From contig JACWDI010000003.1 in the NCBI GenBank assembly GCA_014654265.1, forward strand, positions 92,032 through 156,031: a stretch of 64,000 nucleotides of DNA. Reading direction: 5' to 3'. Each line of letters opens with the position of its first letter. Position 1 is the stretch's first letter. Positions 39,633 to 49,204 of this stretch are shown here, piece by piece. Under the pieces are notes generated by a model. It was not told the origin of the DNA. It saw only the letters and a program-made list of their open reading frames with translations, and ran no database searches. This DNA is from Pelagibacterales bacterium SAG-MED11 (GTDB taxonomy: Bacteria; Pseudomonadota; Alphaproteobacteria; Pelagibacterales; Pelagibacteraceae). Both the position numbers and the translations under genes were made by a program.

Positions 39633-40319
39633 ATGATTTTTAAACAAGTTTTTGATCAAAAATCCAGCACTTACACCTACATAATTGCCTCAGCAGAGGG
39701 AAGAGAAGCTTTAATCATTGATCCTGTTTTAGAAAATGTTGAGGACTACATAAAGTTACTTACTGAATTAAATTTAAAACTAGTAAAGGTAATAGATACC
39801 CATATTCATGCTGATCATGTCACTGGTGCTGGTAAATTGAGAGACAAAACTCAATGTGTGACTATTATGGGAGAACACACCCCGACAGATGCTGTTGAGA
39901 TAAAAGTTAAAGATGAAGAAATAATTAAACTTGATCAATTAAAGATTAAAGCTCTTTATACTCCAGGCCATACTTCTGACAGCTTTAGTTTTTTAATGGA
40001 TAATTATTTATTTTCAGGAGATACCTTGCTCATTAATGGTACTGGAAGAACAGATTTCCAAAATGGTAATTCAAAAGATGCTTATAACTCGTTATTCAAT
40101 AGACTTTTAAAACTACCTGACGAAACTCTTGTCTACCCCGCGCATGATTATAAGGGAGAAAAAGTTAGTACCATTGGAAAAGAAAAGAAATTTAATCCAA
40201 GATTACAGGTTAATAATGTTGAGGAATATATTGAGATAATGAACAACCTAAATTTAAAGAAGCCAGTAGCAATAGATTTTAATGTTGCAAATAATCTTAA
40301 ATTAGGTGCTGAACTTTAA
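39633..40319 (+). CDS. MBL-fold hydrolase, persulfide dioxygenase (ETHE1)-like
   Basis: DTHIHADHVTGAG, YTPGHTSDSFSF, FSGDTLLINGTGRTDFQNG, YPAHDYKG. Confidence 0.88.
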   Translation: MIFKQVFDQKSSTYTYIIASAEGREALIIDPVLENVEDYIKLLTELNLKLVKVIDTHIHADHVTGAGKLRDKTQCVTIMGEHTPTDAVEIKVKDEEIIKLDQLKIKALYTPGHTSDSFSFLMDNYLFSGDTLLINGTGRTDFQNGNSKDAYNSLFNRLLKLPDETLVYPAHDYKGEKVSTIGKEKKFNPRLQVNNVEEYIEIMNNLNLKKPVAIDFNVANNLKLGAEL

Positions 40320-40705
40320 ATTGAAGATTTAATAGCCTCGTAAATTAAATCTTTAGTTGTCTCACCAACACTTCTATAAATTTCTTTGTTATCTTTAAAA
40401 ATTAAAAGTGTAGTTTGGTACTGTACATTTAGTAAATTAGCAATTTCTTCATTTGTTACATCAAATGAAAAATATTCAATATTATCAAATTTAATGTCGG
40501 ATAGTCCACCTTCATTTTTAGCTTGCTTGAGAATTTTCATCTGACCAGCGCAAGATGAACAATATTTAATCCAAGAACTTACTACTACAAATTTACCCTC
40601 TGACTGTGCTTTATCAAACAACTCTTTATTAAAGGTTGTCTTTTTCTCCATCGCATTAGCACTAAAAGCTAATATACAAAAAATAAATATGTAAATTTTT
40701 TTCAT
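40316..40705 (-). CDS. Secreted thioredoxin-like protein
   Basis: Signal peptide; WIKYCSSCAGQMKIL. Confidence 0.78.
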   Translation of the reverse strand: MKKIYIFIFCILAFSANAMEKKTTFNKELFDKAQSEGKFVVVSSWIKYCSSCAGQMKILKQAKNEGGLSDIKFDNIEYFSFDVTNEEIANLLNVQYQTTLLIFKDNKEIYRSVGETTKDLIYEAIKSSI

Positions 40706-40711
40706 AGGTTT

Positions 40712-41026
40712 TTATACAACAAAAATTAGAAACCAATAAGATGCTAATCCAGAAAAAATTGTCGCAATTATACTTCGAGATAATATCCCAATCACCATTG
40801 CAATTATTGCTGCTAATATCTTTGGGTTTTCCTCTATTTGGAATAGTCCTGTCTCATTTATAAAAATTGCAGGAAAAATAATAGCTGGGAATATCGCAGA
40901 TGGTACAAAAGATAATATCTCTCTTATCCTGTCATTAAACATTTCTTTTTTGATTAATGCTATCATTGTAAATCTAGTGAGATAAGTAATTAATCCACAA
41001 TATATAATTAAAGTCCAATTGCTCAT
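40712..41026 (-). CDS. azlD: AzlD-family branched-chain amino-acid exporter subunit
   Basis: LSFVPSAIFPAIIFPAIF, size, adjacent to azlC. Confidence 0.85.
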   Translation of the reverse strand: MSNWTLIIYCGLITYLTRFTMIALIKKEMFNDRIREILSFVPSAIFPAIIFPAIFINETGLFQIEENPKILAAIIAMVIGILSRSIIATIFSGLASYWFLIFVV

Positions 41027-41715
41027 TTTATTTTAATGGTTTTGGTTAATATCATAGCAGTAAATAAACCAGCTAAAGCTGCAACTATTACATAAGCTTT
41101 GAAAGGAATATAATTATAACCTAGAGTAGCTACTGTTCCTGAAATAATTATTACAATTACATTTATAAATTTTCTAAAATCATTAACTAATAATGCTAAA
41201 AAAGTTAATGGAACAGCAAAACTTAGCCCCAGCTTTTCAGGTATAGATGCACCTAAAATGATTCCTAATAATGTTGTTGATTGCCAGATAACCCAACAAG
41301 TTGCCCCACCACCAACTAGATGAAAATATCGATTTCTATCTTTATTTTTCTTTAAATATTCATTGGATATTGCAAAAGCTTGATCAATTAGAAAGTAAGA
41401 AATTATAATTTTCCAAATTAATTTCAAATCTGATAAATGTTCAGAGACTACTGCTCCATAAAGTAAATGTCTTGAGTTTACAGCTCCGACTGAACTAATG
41501 ATAACTAAAGAAGAAGCACCTCCAGAAAATAATTGTAAAAGAACAATCTGGGAAGCGCCACCAAATACTATTAAAGACATTCCCATTGTTTCTAAAGGGG
41601 TAAATCCTATATCAATAGCAAGGACACCAAATATTAAACCAAATGGTACAACGGGTATCATCAATGGACTTACATCAACAATTCCTTTTAAGAATATTTT
41701 AAAATTACTATTCAT
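41023..41715 (-). CDS. azlC: AzlC-family branched-chain amino-acid exporter subunit
   Basis: PFGLIFGVLAIDIGFTPLETMGMSLIVFGGASQIVLLQLF, NSRHLLYG. Confidence 0.9.
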   Translation of the reverse strand: MNSNFKIFLKGIVDVSPLMIPVVPFGLIFGVLAIDIGFTPLETMGMSLIVFGGASQIVLLQLFSGGASSLVIISSVGAVNSRHLLYGAVVSEHLSDLKLIWKIIISYFLIDQAFAISNEYLKKNKDRNRYFHLVGGGATCWVIWQSTTLLGIILGASIPEKLGLSFAVPLTFLALLVNDFRKFINVIVIIISGTVATLGYNYIPFKAYVIVAALAGLFTAMILTKTIKIK

Positions 41716-41734
41716 TTTATTAAAAAGCTTTCTA

Positions 41735-42796
41735 TTAGAAGCAAACTATATGATCAATATGAATTGGCCTTTTGATACCAAATTTTTCGTCAATCTCATG
41801 TTGATGGATATGATGAGAGTGAACAAAAACTGGAATTAGTGTATTACTGGGAGTTTTAAGTGTATAAATAAAATTAGTACCTCTAAACTTTCTGTCCACC
41901 ACTTCAAATTTTAAATTACTTTTATCATCATGGTGTAAGTCCTCTGGTTGTACTAAAAGCTTTACTTTTGATCCTATTGGAAAAGGCTTAATAAAATTAC
42001 CAGTAATTGTTCCAAGGTCTTTATTTTCCAAGCTTTTAGGACTTGTTACTTCAGCATGAATAAGTGTTCCTCTATTTAAAAAGTTAACTACTTCAATTGA
42101 GTTAGGTAAATGGTATACGTTATATGGATCATCGAATTGTTTCAGCTCTTGATTTAAAATTATTCCACATTTAGATCCTAAATAAAAAGCTTCATAAGAG
42201 TCATGAGTAACAATTATTGTGGTGATCTTTGAACTCTTTAATATTTTTTTTAATTTTTCTTGTATTTCTTCTTTAAAACTCTGATCCACATTTGATAATG
42301 GTTCATCTAATAATAATAAATCAGGCTGAGTTACTAAAGATCTTGCAAGAGAAGCTCTTTGTGCTTCACCGGCACTAATTTCATGTGGATATTTATCTAA
42401 TATTAATGAAATATCTAGTAATTCTATAATTTCTTGTAAGCTGACTTGATGATCTTTTTTACCTTTATTTTTTTCAGCACCTAACAATATATTTTTTTCA
42501 ACAGTGTAATGTGGAAATAAACTATTTTCTTGAAACGCCAGAGATATATTTCTTTCTTCTGGTTCAAGATTTATTTTTTCTGAGGATAAAACATTTCCCT
42601 TTAGTTCTATCGATCCTTTTTTAATTTTTTCTAACCCTGCAATTGTTCTTAAAATAGTAGTTTTTCCAATACCTGATGGACCCAAAAGGCAAATAACATC
42701 TCCTTCTTTCTCAATAGCAAAGGATACATTTGCTACTTTAGTTTTGCCTCCAACCTTAAAATCAACATTTTTAACTTCAAAAAAATTTTTACTCAT
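41735..42796 (-). CDS. fbpC: Iron(III)-type ABC transporter ATP-binding protein
   Basis: GPSGIGKTT, EISAGEAQRASLARSL, LLLLDEPLSNVD, TOBE-like C-terminus. Confidence 0.88.
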   Translation of the reverse strand: MSKNFFEVKNVDFKVGGKTKVANVSFAIEKEGDVICLLGPSGIGKTTILRTIAGLEKIKKGSIELKGNVLSSEKINLEPEERNISLAFQENSLFPHYTVEKNILLGAEKNKGKKDHQVSLQEIIELLDISLILDKYPHEISAGEAQRASLARSLVTQPDLLLLDEPLSNVDQSFKEEIQEKLKKILKSSKITTIIVTHDSYEAFYLGSKCGIILNQELKQFDDPYNVYHLPNSIEVVNFLNRGTLIHAEVTSPKSLENKDLGTITGNFIKPFPIGSKVKLLVQPEDLHHDDKSNLKFEVVDRKFRGTNFIYTLKTPSNTLIPVFVHSHHIHQHEIDEKFGIKRPIHIDHIVCF

Positions 42797-44408
42797 TATT
42801 TTCTTTTAAAATATATTTTGAACTAATTATAATGAATAAAGAAGCAATTAGTATTAAAAACAATGAAGGTACTGCAGCAGCTTCCAATAAGTCCTCAGAG
42901 GCAGAAATGTATGCTGTTGTTGCAAAAGTTTCAAAATTAAAAGGTCTTAAAATTAATGTAATGGGTAATTCTCTTATTATTTCTAATGAGATTAAAATAA
43001 TTATAAATAAAAGAGAATTTCTCAAAAAAGGAATATGAATATTCATAAATGTTTTTCTTTTAGAATAGCCTAATAGGTACGCACTCTCATCTACTGAAAT
43101 GTTAATTTTTTCATATCCTGACTTTATTCCATTAAAAGCTAAAGAATAAAATCTTATAAAATAAACTAATACCAAACCAAGAATAGAACCAATAAAAACT
43201 TTTTTGATTGAAGCAAATCCTAATGATTTAATTATACTGTCATCCAACCAAGCGATAAAAGTAATAAATGCTATAGCTAATATAACTCCAGGAATAGCAT
43301 AGCCTGAAATTGATATGGTTGATAAAAAATTTAAACTTTTATTGTTTGAAACTCTATTTCCGTAGTTTGATATAAGTGAAAATATTAATAAAACTAGGCT
43401 AGATAATACAACAAGATATAAAGTATTCAGCACAAGATCAATTATTTGCAAGTCAAATAAATTTTCAGGAAATTTTATTGTCCAATATAGCATTTGACCT
43501 AATGGAAATAAAAAACTCATAAAAAATATTAAAAAACAAAATATAAACGCTAAAAAAGAACTTTTACCAAAAAGTTTAGTTTTTTGTTTTTGTTTAAATC
43601 CTCCTTTAGAATTGAGATGATATTTTGCTCTGCGTCTAGATAAATTTTCTAAAACAAATAAAGAAAATATAAATAGTAATAAAAAAAAAGATATTCGATT
43701 TGCAAAAGCTAAATCATCAAAAGTTATCCATGAATTATAAATACCCGTGGTTAATGTATTAATAGAAAAAAAATCAACTGCTCCAAATTCTGCTAGAGTT
43801 TCCATGGCAACGAGCGATAATCCAGCAACTATTGCAGGCCGCGCTGCTGGTAAAATTATTTTATAAAAAGATTTAAATTTAGAAAAACCAAGATTTTTAC
43901 CTAAATCAATTAAGTTTTGAGATTGATATAAAAATGATGCTCTAACAAGAATATAAACGTAAGCATACAAAGAAAAAGATATCGACAATATTGCTCCAAA
44001 CATACCATCAAATTTTGGAATATTTTTATTATAATTTGCATCACCAAATAAATTTTTTAAAATAGTAAATGCAGTTCCATAATTTTCAAAAAAAGCTGTT
44101 AAAGAGTAAGCATAAATATAGGGAGGAACTGCGAATGATAATATCAGTGCCCATTTAAAAAAGTTACTACCTGGAAAATTATAAAAAGATACTAAATAGG
44201 CTGTCCCAGTGCCAATCACAAATGTTAGTGCTAATACAGATATTAATAAAATTATCGAATTAAAGATATACTCCATTAAAAAAGTATTCTTTAAAATTTC
44301 ATAATAATTAGAAGTACTTTCAAAAAAACTGCTAAATACAGTAATAATAGGAATTAATACTACAAAAGAAATTAAGAAAGAAGAAAGATACCAGCTATTA
44401 AATTTCAT
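42789..44408 (-). CDS. fbpB: Iron(III)-type ABC transporter permease, two fused permease halves (start refined to MKFNSWYL)
   Basis: Two EAA-like loops: DLGKNLGFSKFKSFYKIILPAARPAIVAG and DESAYLLGYSKRKTFMNIHIPFLRNSLL. Confidence 0.88.
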   Translation of the reverse strand: MKFNSWYLSSFLISFVVLIPIITVFSSFFESTSNYYEILKNTFLMEYIFNSIILLISVLALTFVIGTGTAYLVSFYNFPGSNFFKWALILSFAVPPYIYAYSLTAFFENYGTAFTILKNLFGDANYNKNIPKFDGMFGAILSISFSLYAYVYILVRASFLYQSQNLIDLGKNLGFSKFKSFYKIILPAARPAIVAGLSLVAMETLAEFGAVDFFSINTLTTGIYNSWITFDDLAFANRISFFLLLFIFSLFVLENLSRRRAKYHLNSKGGFKQKQKTKLFGKSSFLAFIFCFLIFFMSFLFPLGQMLYWTIKFPENLFDLQIIDLVLNTLYLVVLSSLVLLIFSLISNYGNRVSNNKSLNFLSTISISGYAIPGVILAIAFITFIAWLDDSIIKSLGFASIKKVFIGSILGLVLVYFIRFYSLAFNGIKSGYEKINISVDESAYLLGYSKRKTFMNIHIPFLRNSLLFIIILISLEIIRELPITLILRPFNFETFATTAYISASEDLLEAAAVPSLFLILIASLFIIISSKYILKENNE

Positions 44409-44489
44409 ATTACAATCCGCCTTATAAACATGAAAAAAGTAAAGTGTCCAATATGAATCCCCATTTATACTAGACACTATTCAAGAAAA

Positions 44490-44657
44490 TCAAAAATTAA
44501 ATACTTTTAGGATATGCGGAACCTCCTTAGTTTTAATTTGAGATATTTTTCTTTGATTTAATCTTTTATTGATTTTTTCACACTCCAACTTACATGGGGA
44601 ACATGGCTTGGAAGATTTATTTAAATCAATATCAGAAATAAATTTTTTTTCTTTCAT
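44490..44657 (-). CDS. Cys-rich 55-aa small protein inside iron transporter operon, not in ORF track
   Basis: MKEKKFISDIDLNKSSKPCSPCKLECEKINKRLNQRKISQIKTKEVPHILKVFNF*; ATG directly abuts the fbpA stop codon. Confidence 0.55.
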   Translation of the reverse strand: MKEKKFISDIDLNKSSKPCSPCKLECEKINKRLNQRKISQIKTKEVPHILKVFNF

Positions 44658-45686
44658 TTACTTCCAACCTGCAGCTGTCATTACCTCTAATGCATCTGTT
44701 TGTTTTGCTCCATAGCTTGAAACCTTAGTTTTTAGATCTTGTTTAAAATCTAATCCTAAATTATTCACAACTAGTGGATTTGGTGAAACACCGTCTATCA
44801 TTGGAAACTCAAAAGTATTATTAGTAAAATGTTCTTGAGCCTCTGGAGTTAATAAATACTCAACAAGTGCTATTGCATTAGACTTATTAGGCGCACCCTT
44901 GACCATGGCAGCACAACTTATATTCATGTGTGTACCTCTATCGTTTTGGTTTGGGAAAAATGCTTTAACTTTTTTAGCTGCTGCTTGTTGTTCAGCTCCT
45001 TTATTTCCAGATAACATAAGTGCTAAGTAATAAGTGTTAGCTACTGCTATATCAGCTTCTCCAGCTGCTACTGCCATAATTTGTGCTCTATCATTACCTT
45101 TTGGTGTTCTTGCCATATTAGCAACAACGCCTTCAGCCCATTTAGCTGTAGCTGCTTTTCCATTGTTCTTAACTAAAGAAGCTACAAGTGACTTATTATA
45201 TATATTACTTGATTTTCTTATTACTAATCTGCCTTTCCATTTTGGATCAGCTAAACTTTCATATGTTAATCCAGATAACTCAGCACCACTAACTCTTTCT
45301 GGAGCATAATAAATAATTCTTGCTCTTTTAGCTACTCCAACCCAATGCGAAGTTCTAAAGTTAGACGGAACAGCTGCTTTAATAGCTGCAGATGTTAATC
45401 CTCCTTGGGTCATTCCTTTTGCTTTGAATGCTCCACATCTTCCTGCATCTGCTGTGATATACAAATCAGCTGAAGATTCTGTACCCTCTTCAATCATTCT
45501 TTTTTCAAGCGCTCCTGCTTTACCGTTAATTAAATTTACTTTAATTCCAGTTTTATTTGTAAACTTGGAGAAAAGCTCTGCATCCGCTTTATAGTGTCTT
45601 GCATTAAATACGTTTACTTCATTAGAAATTGCAAATGTTGATAGAAACAATGATGTAATTAAAACAATTATCCATCCTCTTTTCAT
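44658..45686 (-). CDS. fbpA: Iron(III) ABC transporter substrate-binding protein
   Basis: Signal peptide; EVNVFNARHYKADAELFSKFTNKTGIKVNLINGKA, YLLTPEAQEHFTNNTFEFP. Confidence 0.9.
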   Translation of the reverse strand: MKRGWIIVLITSLFLSTFAISNEVNVFNARHYKADAELFSKFTNKTGIKVNLINGKAGALEKRMIEEGTESSADLYITADAGRCGAFKAKGMTQGGLTSAAIKAAVPSNFRTSHWVGVAKRARIIYYAPERVSGAELSGLTYESLADPKWKGRLVIRKSSNIYNKSLVASLVKNNGKAATAKWAEGVVANMARTPKGNDRAQIMAVAAGEADIAVANTYYLALMLSGNKGAEQQAAAKKVKAFFPNQNDRGTHMNISCAAMVKGAPNKSNAIALVEYLLTPEAQEHFTNNTFEFPMIDGVSPNPLVVNNLGLDFKQDLKTKVSSYGAKQTDALEVMTAAGWK

Positions 45687-45723
45687 TTAAGATCCTTATC
45701 TCCGCATGTTGATTAATTGAAAA

Positions 45724-45754
45724 TGATAACTATTCTCAATGAGAATGATTATCA
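45724..45754 (-). promoter_or_regulatory. Fur-box-like operator upstream of fbpA
   Basis: TGATAACTATTCTCA-A-TGAGAATGATTATCA, 13/15 arm matches; 38 nt upstream of fbpA start. Confidence 0.8.
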
Positions 45755-45777
45755 ATCGCAATAGTGTCGCAGGTATT

Positions 45778-46668
45778 TTAAGACTTCCAGTCGCCTATTT
45801 TACTAAAAAGGAAGTTTCTAAATGCTTGAACTCTAGCAGTATTTTTTAAGGATTGAGGATAAACGAAATGAGCCTCGGTAATTGGTCCCTCTGATTTGGG
45901 TAATACTTTAATTACATTGTTTGAATTCGTAACTAAATATTCAGGTAATGCCGCAAGTCCTACTCCAGATTCGACTGCTAAAAGAAGTCCCATCACACTA
46001 TTAACTTTCATAATAGATTTCCTTTTTTTACCGTCATGCATACCAAGTTTTAAGGCCCAATCTGGATTATAAACTGGAGATGGAGCGCCTTTTCCAAACG
46101 AGATGAATTTATGTTTGTTTAAATCAGCTATTGTTTTGGGCATTCCGTATTTTTCTAAATATTTATTAGAACCATATATAAAGTACTTAATATCAACGAG
46201 TTTTTTTTGAATATAATTAAGCTGTTTTGGTCTTCTCATAAAAATACCTATGTCTGCCTGACGGGTGCTTAAATCAAGCTCTTTATCATCAAAAACTAAG
46301 TCAATTTCTATTTCTGGATTTAAACTCATAAATTCTTGGATTCTTGGGGTAAGCCAGTGAGTTCCAAAACTTCTAACTGTAGTAATGGTTAATTTTCCAG
46401 TTGGTTTATTTTTTTGGTCTCCTAATGAGGTTTCTACCTCTTTTAACTTACTTATAACCTCATGAGCTGTTTTAAATACGTATTCACCATTTTCGGTCAA
46501 AGTTAAACCTCTAGCATGTCTCTCAAATAACTGAACTTTTAAATCCTGCTCTAAGGATTGAATTTGTCTACTGATGGCTGATTGACTAAGATTTAAATTT
46601 ACTGTGGCATTAGTGAAACTGCCTGCCTCAGCTACTGCGTGAAATATTTTTAATTTATCCCAATCCAT
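45778..46668 (-). CDS. LysR-family transcriptional regulator
   Basis: MDWDKLKIFHAVAEAGSFTNATVNLNLSQSAISRQIQSLE. Confidence 0.93.
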   Translation of the reverse strand: MDWDKLKIFHAVAEAGSFTNATVNLNLSQSAISRQIQSLEQDLKVQLFERHARGLTLTENGEYVFKTAHEVISKLKEVETSLGDQKNKPTGKLTITTVRSFGTHWLTPRIQEFMSLNPEIEIDLVFDDKELDLSTRQADIGIFMRRPKQLNYIQKKLVDIKYFIYGSNKYLEKYGMPKTIADLNKHKFISFGKGAPSPVYNPDWALKLGMHDGKKRKSIMKVNSVMGLLLAVESGVGLAALPEYLVTNSNNVIKVLPKSEGPITEAHFVYPQSLKNTARVQAFRNFLFSKIGDWKS

Positions 46669-47669
46669 TATTTATTAAGGTCAACCAAAACTCTTCCTGA
46701 AATTTCACCTTTTAATATTTTAGGATAAGTTTCGATTAACTCTTCCAAGCTAACTGTTTGAATAGATTTTTCTAGTAAGTTAAAATCAATTAAATTTGCA
46801 GCTTCACTCCAAATAAATTCTCTTCTTTTTATACTACAATTTGCAGAGTCCATTCCCCAAAGTTTAATTCCTCTAAGCATAAATGGGATAACACTTGTAT
46901 TAAGTTCATTAGTATTTGCATTTCCACAAACTGCTATAATTCCATTTGGATTAGTTTGAACTATTGCATTAGCTAATATCTTTCCTCCAACAGTATCTAC
47001 AACACCATCCCACAAACCTTTATCGATAAGTCTTGGATCTTTGTCAAATTCAGCTCGATTAATAACAGTTTTAGCACCTAAAGATTTTAAATAATCTGCT
47101 TTAGAATCTTTTCCTGTAACTGCAGTAACGTTGTATCCCATTTTATTTAATGCGATCACTGCAACACTTCCGACACCACCTGTTGCTCCGGTTACTAAAA
47201 CGTTATTTACTTTTTCTCCAAGTAATATTTCTTCTCTTGCTTTAATTGCAAAAGCACTCATTAATGAAGTAAAGCCAGCAGTGCCAAGTATCATTGCTTG
47301 TTTACTAGTTAAATTTTTTGGTTTTTTAACTAAAAAATCTCCATTAACTTTAGCAACTTGAGAGTATCCGCCATAAAAAATTTCACCTACTCTAAATCCT
47401 GTTAAGATTACTTCATCACCTTCTTTAAAATTTGAATTTTCACTTTCTAAAACTGTTCCTGAGAAATCAATACCTGGAATGTGGGGAAACTCTTTAACTA
47501 ATCTTCCACCATTTTTTAAGATCATTCCGTCTTTAAAATTAAGATCTGAGTAATCTACTTTAATAGTAACATCACCATGCTTTAAAAAACTTTTATCTAT
47601 TGATTTTACCTCACGGGTAAATTCTTCACCTTTTTGATCTAAAATTAATGCTTTAAATTGAGCAGACAC
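46668..47669 (-). CDS. acuI: Acrylyl-CoA reductase (AcuI/YhdH)-type MDR oxidoreductase
   Basis: SDLNFKDGMILKNGGRLVKEFPHIPGIDFSGTV, VTGATGGVGSVAV, LRGIKLWGMDS. Confidence 0.85.
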   Translation of the reverse strand: MSAQFKALILDQKGEEFTREVKSIDKSFLKHGDVTIKVDYSDLNFKDGMILKNGGRLVKEFPHIPGIDFSGTVLESENSNFKEGDEVILTGFRVGEIFYGGYSQVAKVNGDFLVKKPKNLTSKQAMILGTAGFTSLMSAFAIKAREEILLGEKVNNVLVTGATGGVGSVAVIALNKMGYNVTAVTGKDSKADYLKSLGAKTVINRAEFDKDPRLIDKGLWDGVVDTVGGKILANAIVQTNPNGIIAVCGNANTNELNTSVIPFMLRGIKLWGMDSANCSIKRREFIWSEAANLIDFNLLEKSIQTVSLEELIETYPKILKGEISGRVLVDLNK

Positions 47670-47670
47670 T

Positions 47671-48285
47671 TTAATCTTTTGTTATGCTGATAAATCTTAG
47701 GTATCTGTTTTGATAACTAAGGTCTTCTTTAAATTGACCTAAATAATAGTTTGTTACTGTTGTAGCTTGTTCTTTTTTAATACCTCTCATAGTCATACAC
47801 TGATGAGTGGAATCTATTGTTACAGCTACTCCTTTTGCATCTAAAGATTCCATAAGGGTATTCGCAATTTGCATAGTTAATCTTTCTTGGGTTTGCAATC
47901 TTTTTGAAAATACTTCAACAACTCTAGCTAATTTACTTAACCCAACTACTCTTTCTTTTGGGATATAAGCTACGTGAGCTTTTCCAATAATTGGAGCCAT
48001 ATGATGCTCACAATGACTTTGCACTGAAATATTTTTTTGAACAACCATATCGTCATAACCGTCGACGTCACCAAAAGTTTTATCTAAAATTTGAGTTGGA
48101 TCCTCTTTGTAGCCTTTAAAATATTCTTTAAATGCTTTTACAACTCTTTTAGGGGTTTCTAATAATCCTTCTCTGTTAGGATCTTCACCCATCCAAGACA
48201 ATATTGTCTTAAATGCTTCTTCAGCTTCTTTATCTGAAACTTTTTTTGAGTTTTCGTTATTATCTATATCTTTAACTAATTTCAT
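47671..48285 (-). CDS. folE: GTP cyclohydrolase I
   Basis: EGLLETPKRV, SVQSHCEHHMAPI, GLSKLARVVEVFSKRLQTQERL. Confidence 0.95.
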   Translation of the reverse strand: MKLVKDIDNNENSKKVSDKEAEEAFKTILSWMGEDPNREGLLETPKRVVKAFKEYFKGYKEDPTQILDKTFGDVDGYDDMVVQKNISVQSHCEHHMAPIIGKAHVAYIPKERVVGLSKLARVVEVFSKRLQTQERLTMQIANTLMESLDAKGVAVTIDSTHQCMTMRGIKKEQATTVTNYYLGQFKEDLSYQNRYLRFISITKD

Positions 48286-48361
48286 GGAGAGTTTTATACC
48301 TATAAATGCGCATTTTTAAAATATTTAATATATCTATATATGTGCTACATAATTACCATTT

Positions 48362-48829
48362 ATGTTCAAAAAAAGAGAAAATGTACTTGAAATCGAGGAA
48401 GGGAATCTCCTTTCTCCAAAATTTGATAATGATGGGCTTATTCCAGTCATTACGATGTGCGCTAAAACAAAAGAAATTTTAATGCACGGATACATGAATG
48501 TTGAAGCTTTAAAAAAAACAATTGAAACAAAAGAAGCTCATTATTTTAGTAGATCAAGAAATGCATTATGGCATAAAGGCAAAACAAGTGGCTTTACGCA
48601 AAAAGTTACTGAAATTAGAATTGATGATGATCAAGACTCAATATGGTTAACTGTTGATATTGGGGAAGGATCAAGTTGCCATGTAGGTTATCGATCTTGT
48701 TTTTATAGATCTATCCCTTTAGGACCAATAGATAATGGTAGAGAAGTAGAAATGAAATTTACTGAAAAAGAAAAAAAATTTGATCCAGAAAAAGTTTATA
48801 AAGGTCAACCTAATCCTACAAAAATATAA
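48362..48829 (+). CDS. hisI: Phosphoribosyl-AMP cyclohydrolase
   Basis: GLIPVITMCAKTKEILMHGYMN, YFSRSRNALWHKGKTSGFTQKV, CHVGYRSCFYR. Confidence 0.93.
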   Translation: MFKKRENVLEIEEGNLLSPKFDNDGLIPVITMCAKTKEILMHGYMNVEALKKTIETKEAHYFSRSRNALWHKGKTSGFTQKVTEIRIDDDQDSIWLTVDIGEGSSCHVGYRSCFYRSIPLGPIDNGREVEMKFTEKEKKFDPEKVYKGQPNPTKI

Positions 48830-49204
48830 ATGAACAAAAACCAAAAAAATGTTCTAGGTGAAAGTCTAGAAGAGTGTTCTTTAGACCCTTTAACTGGATG
48901 GTATAGAGATGGTTGTTGTAACACAGATGAGAATGACCATGGTTTACATACTGTATGCGCAAAAGTAACTACTGAATTTTTAGAATGGTGTAAAGAAGCT
49001 GGTAATGATTTAATTACACCTCATCCAGAATATGGGTTTCCAGGGCTTAAAGATGGAGATGGTTGGTGTGTTTGTGCTACTTGGTATGCAAAAGCAGTAG
49101 AAGCTGGAAAAGGATGTCCAATTTTTTTAAAAAGAACTCATGAAAATACTTTAAAAATTTTGCCTATTGAAACTTTAAAAAAATTTGCAATAGATCTTTC
49201 TTAA
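48830..49204 (+). CDS. DUF2237-family protein
   Basis: DPLTGWYRDGCCNTDENDHGLHTVCAKVTTEFLEWCKEAGNDL, FPGLKDGDGWCVCATWY. Confidence 0.9.
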   Translation: MNKNQKNVLGESLEECSLDPLTGWYRDGCCNTDENDHGLHTVCAKVTTEFLEWCKEAGNDLITPHPEYGFPGLKDGDGWCVCATWYAKAVEAGKGCPIFLKRTHENTLKILPIETLKKFAIDLS

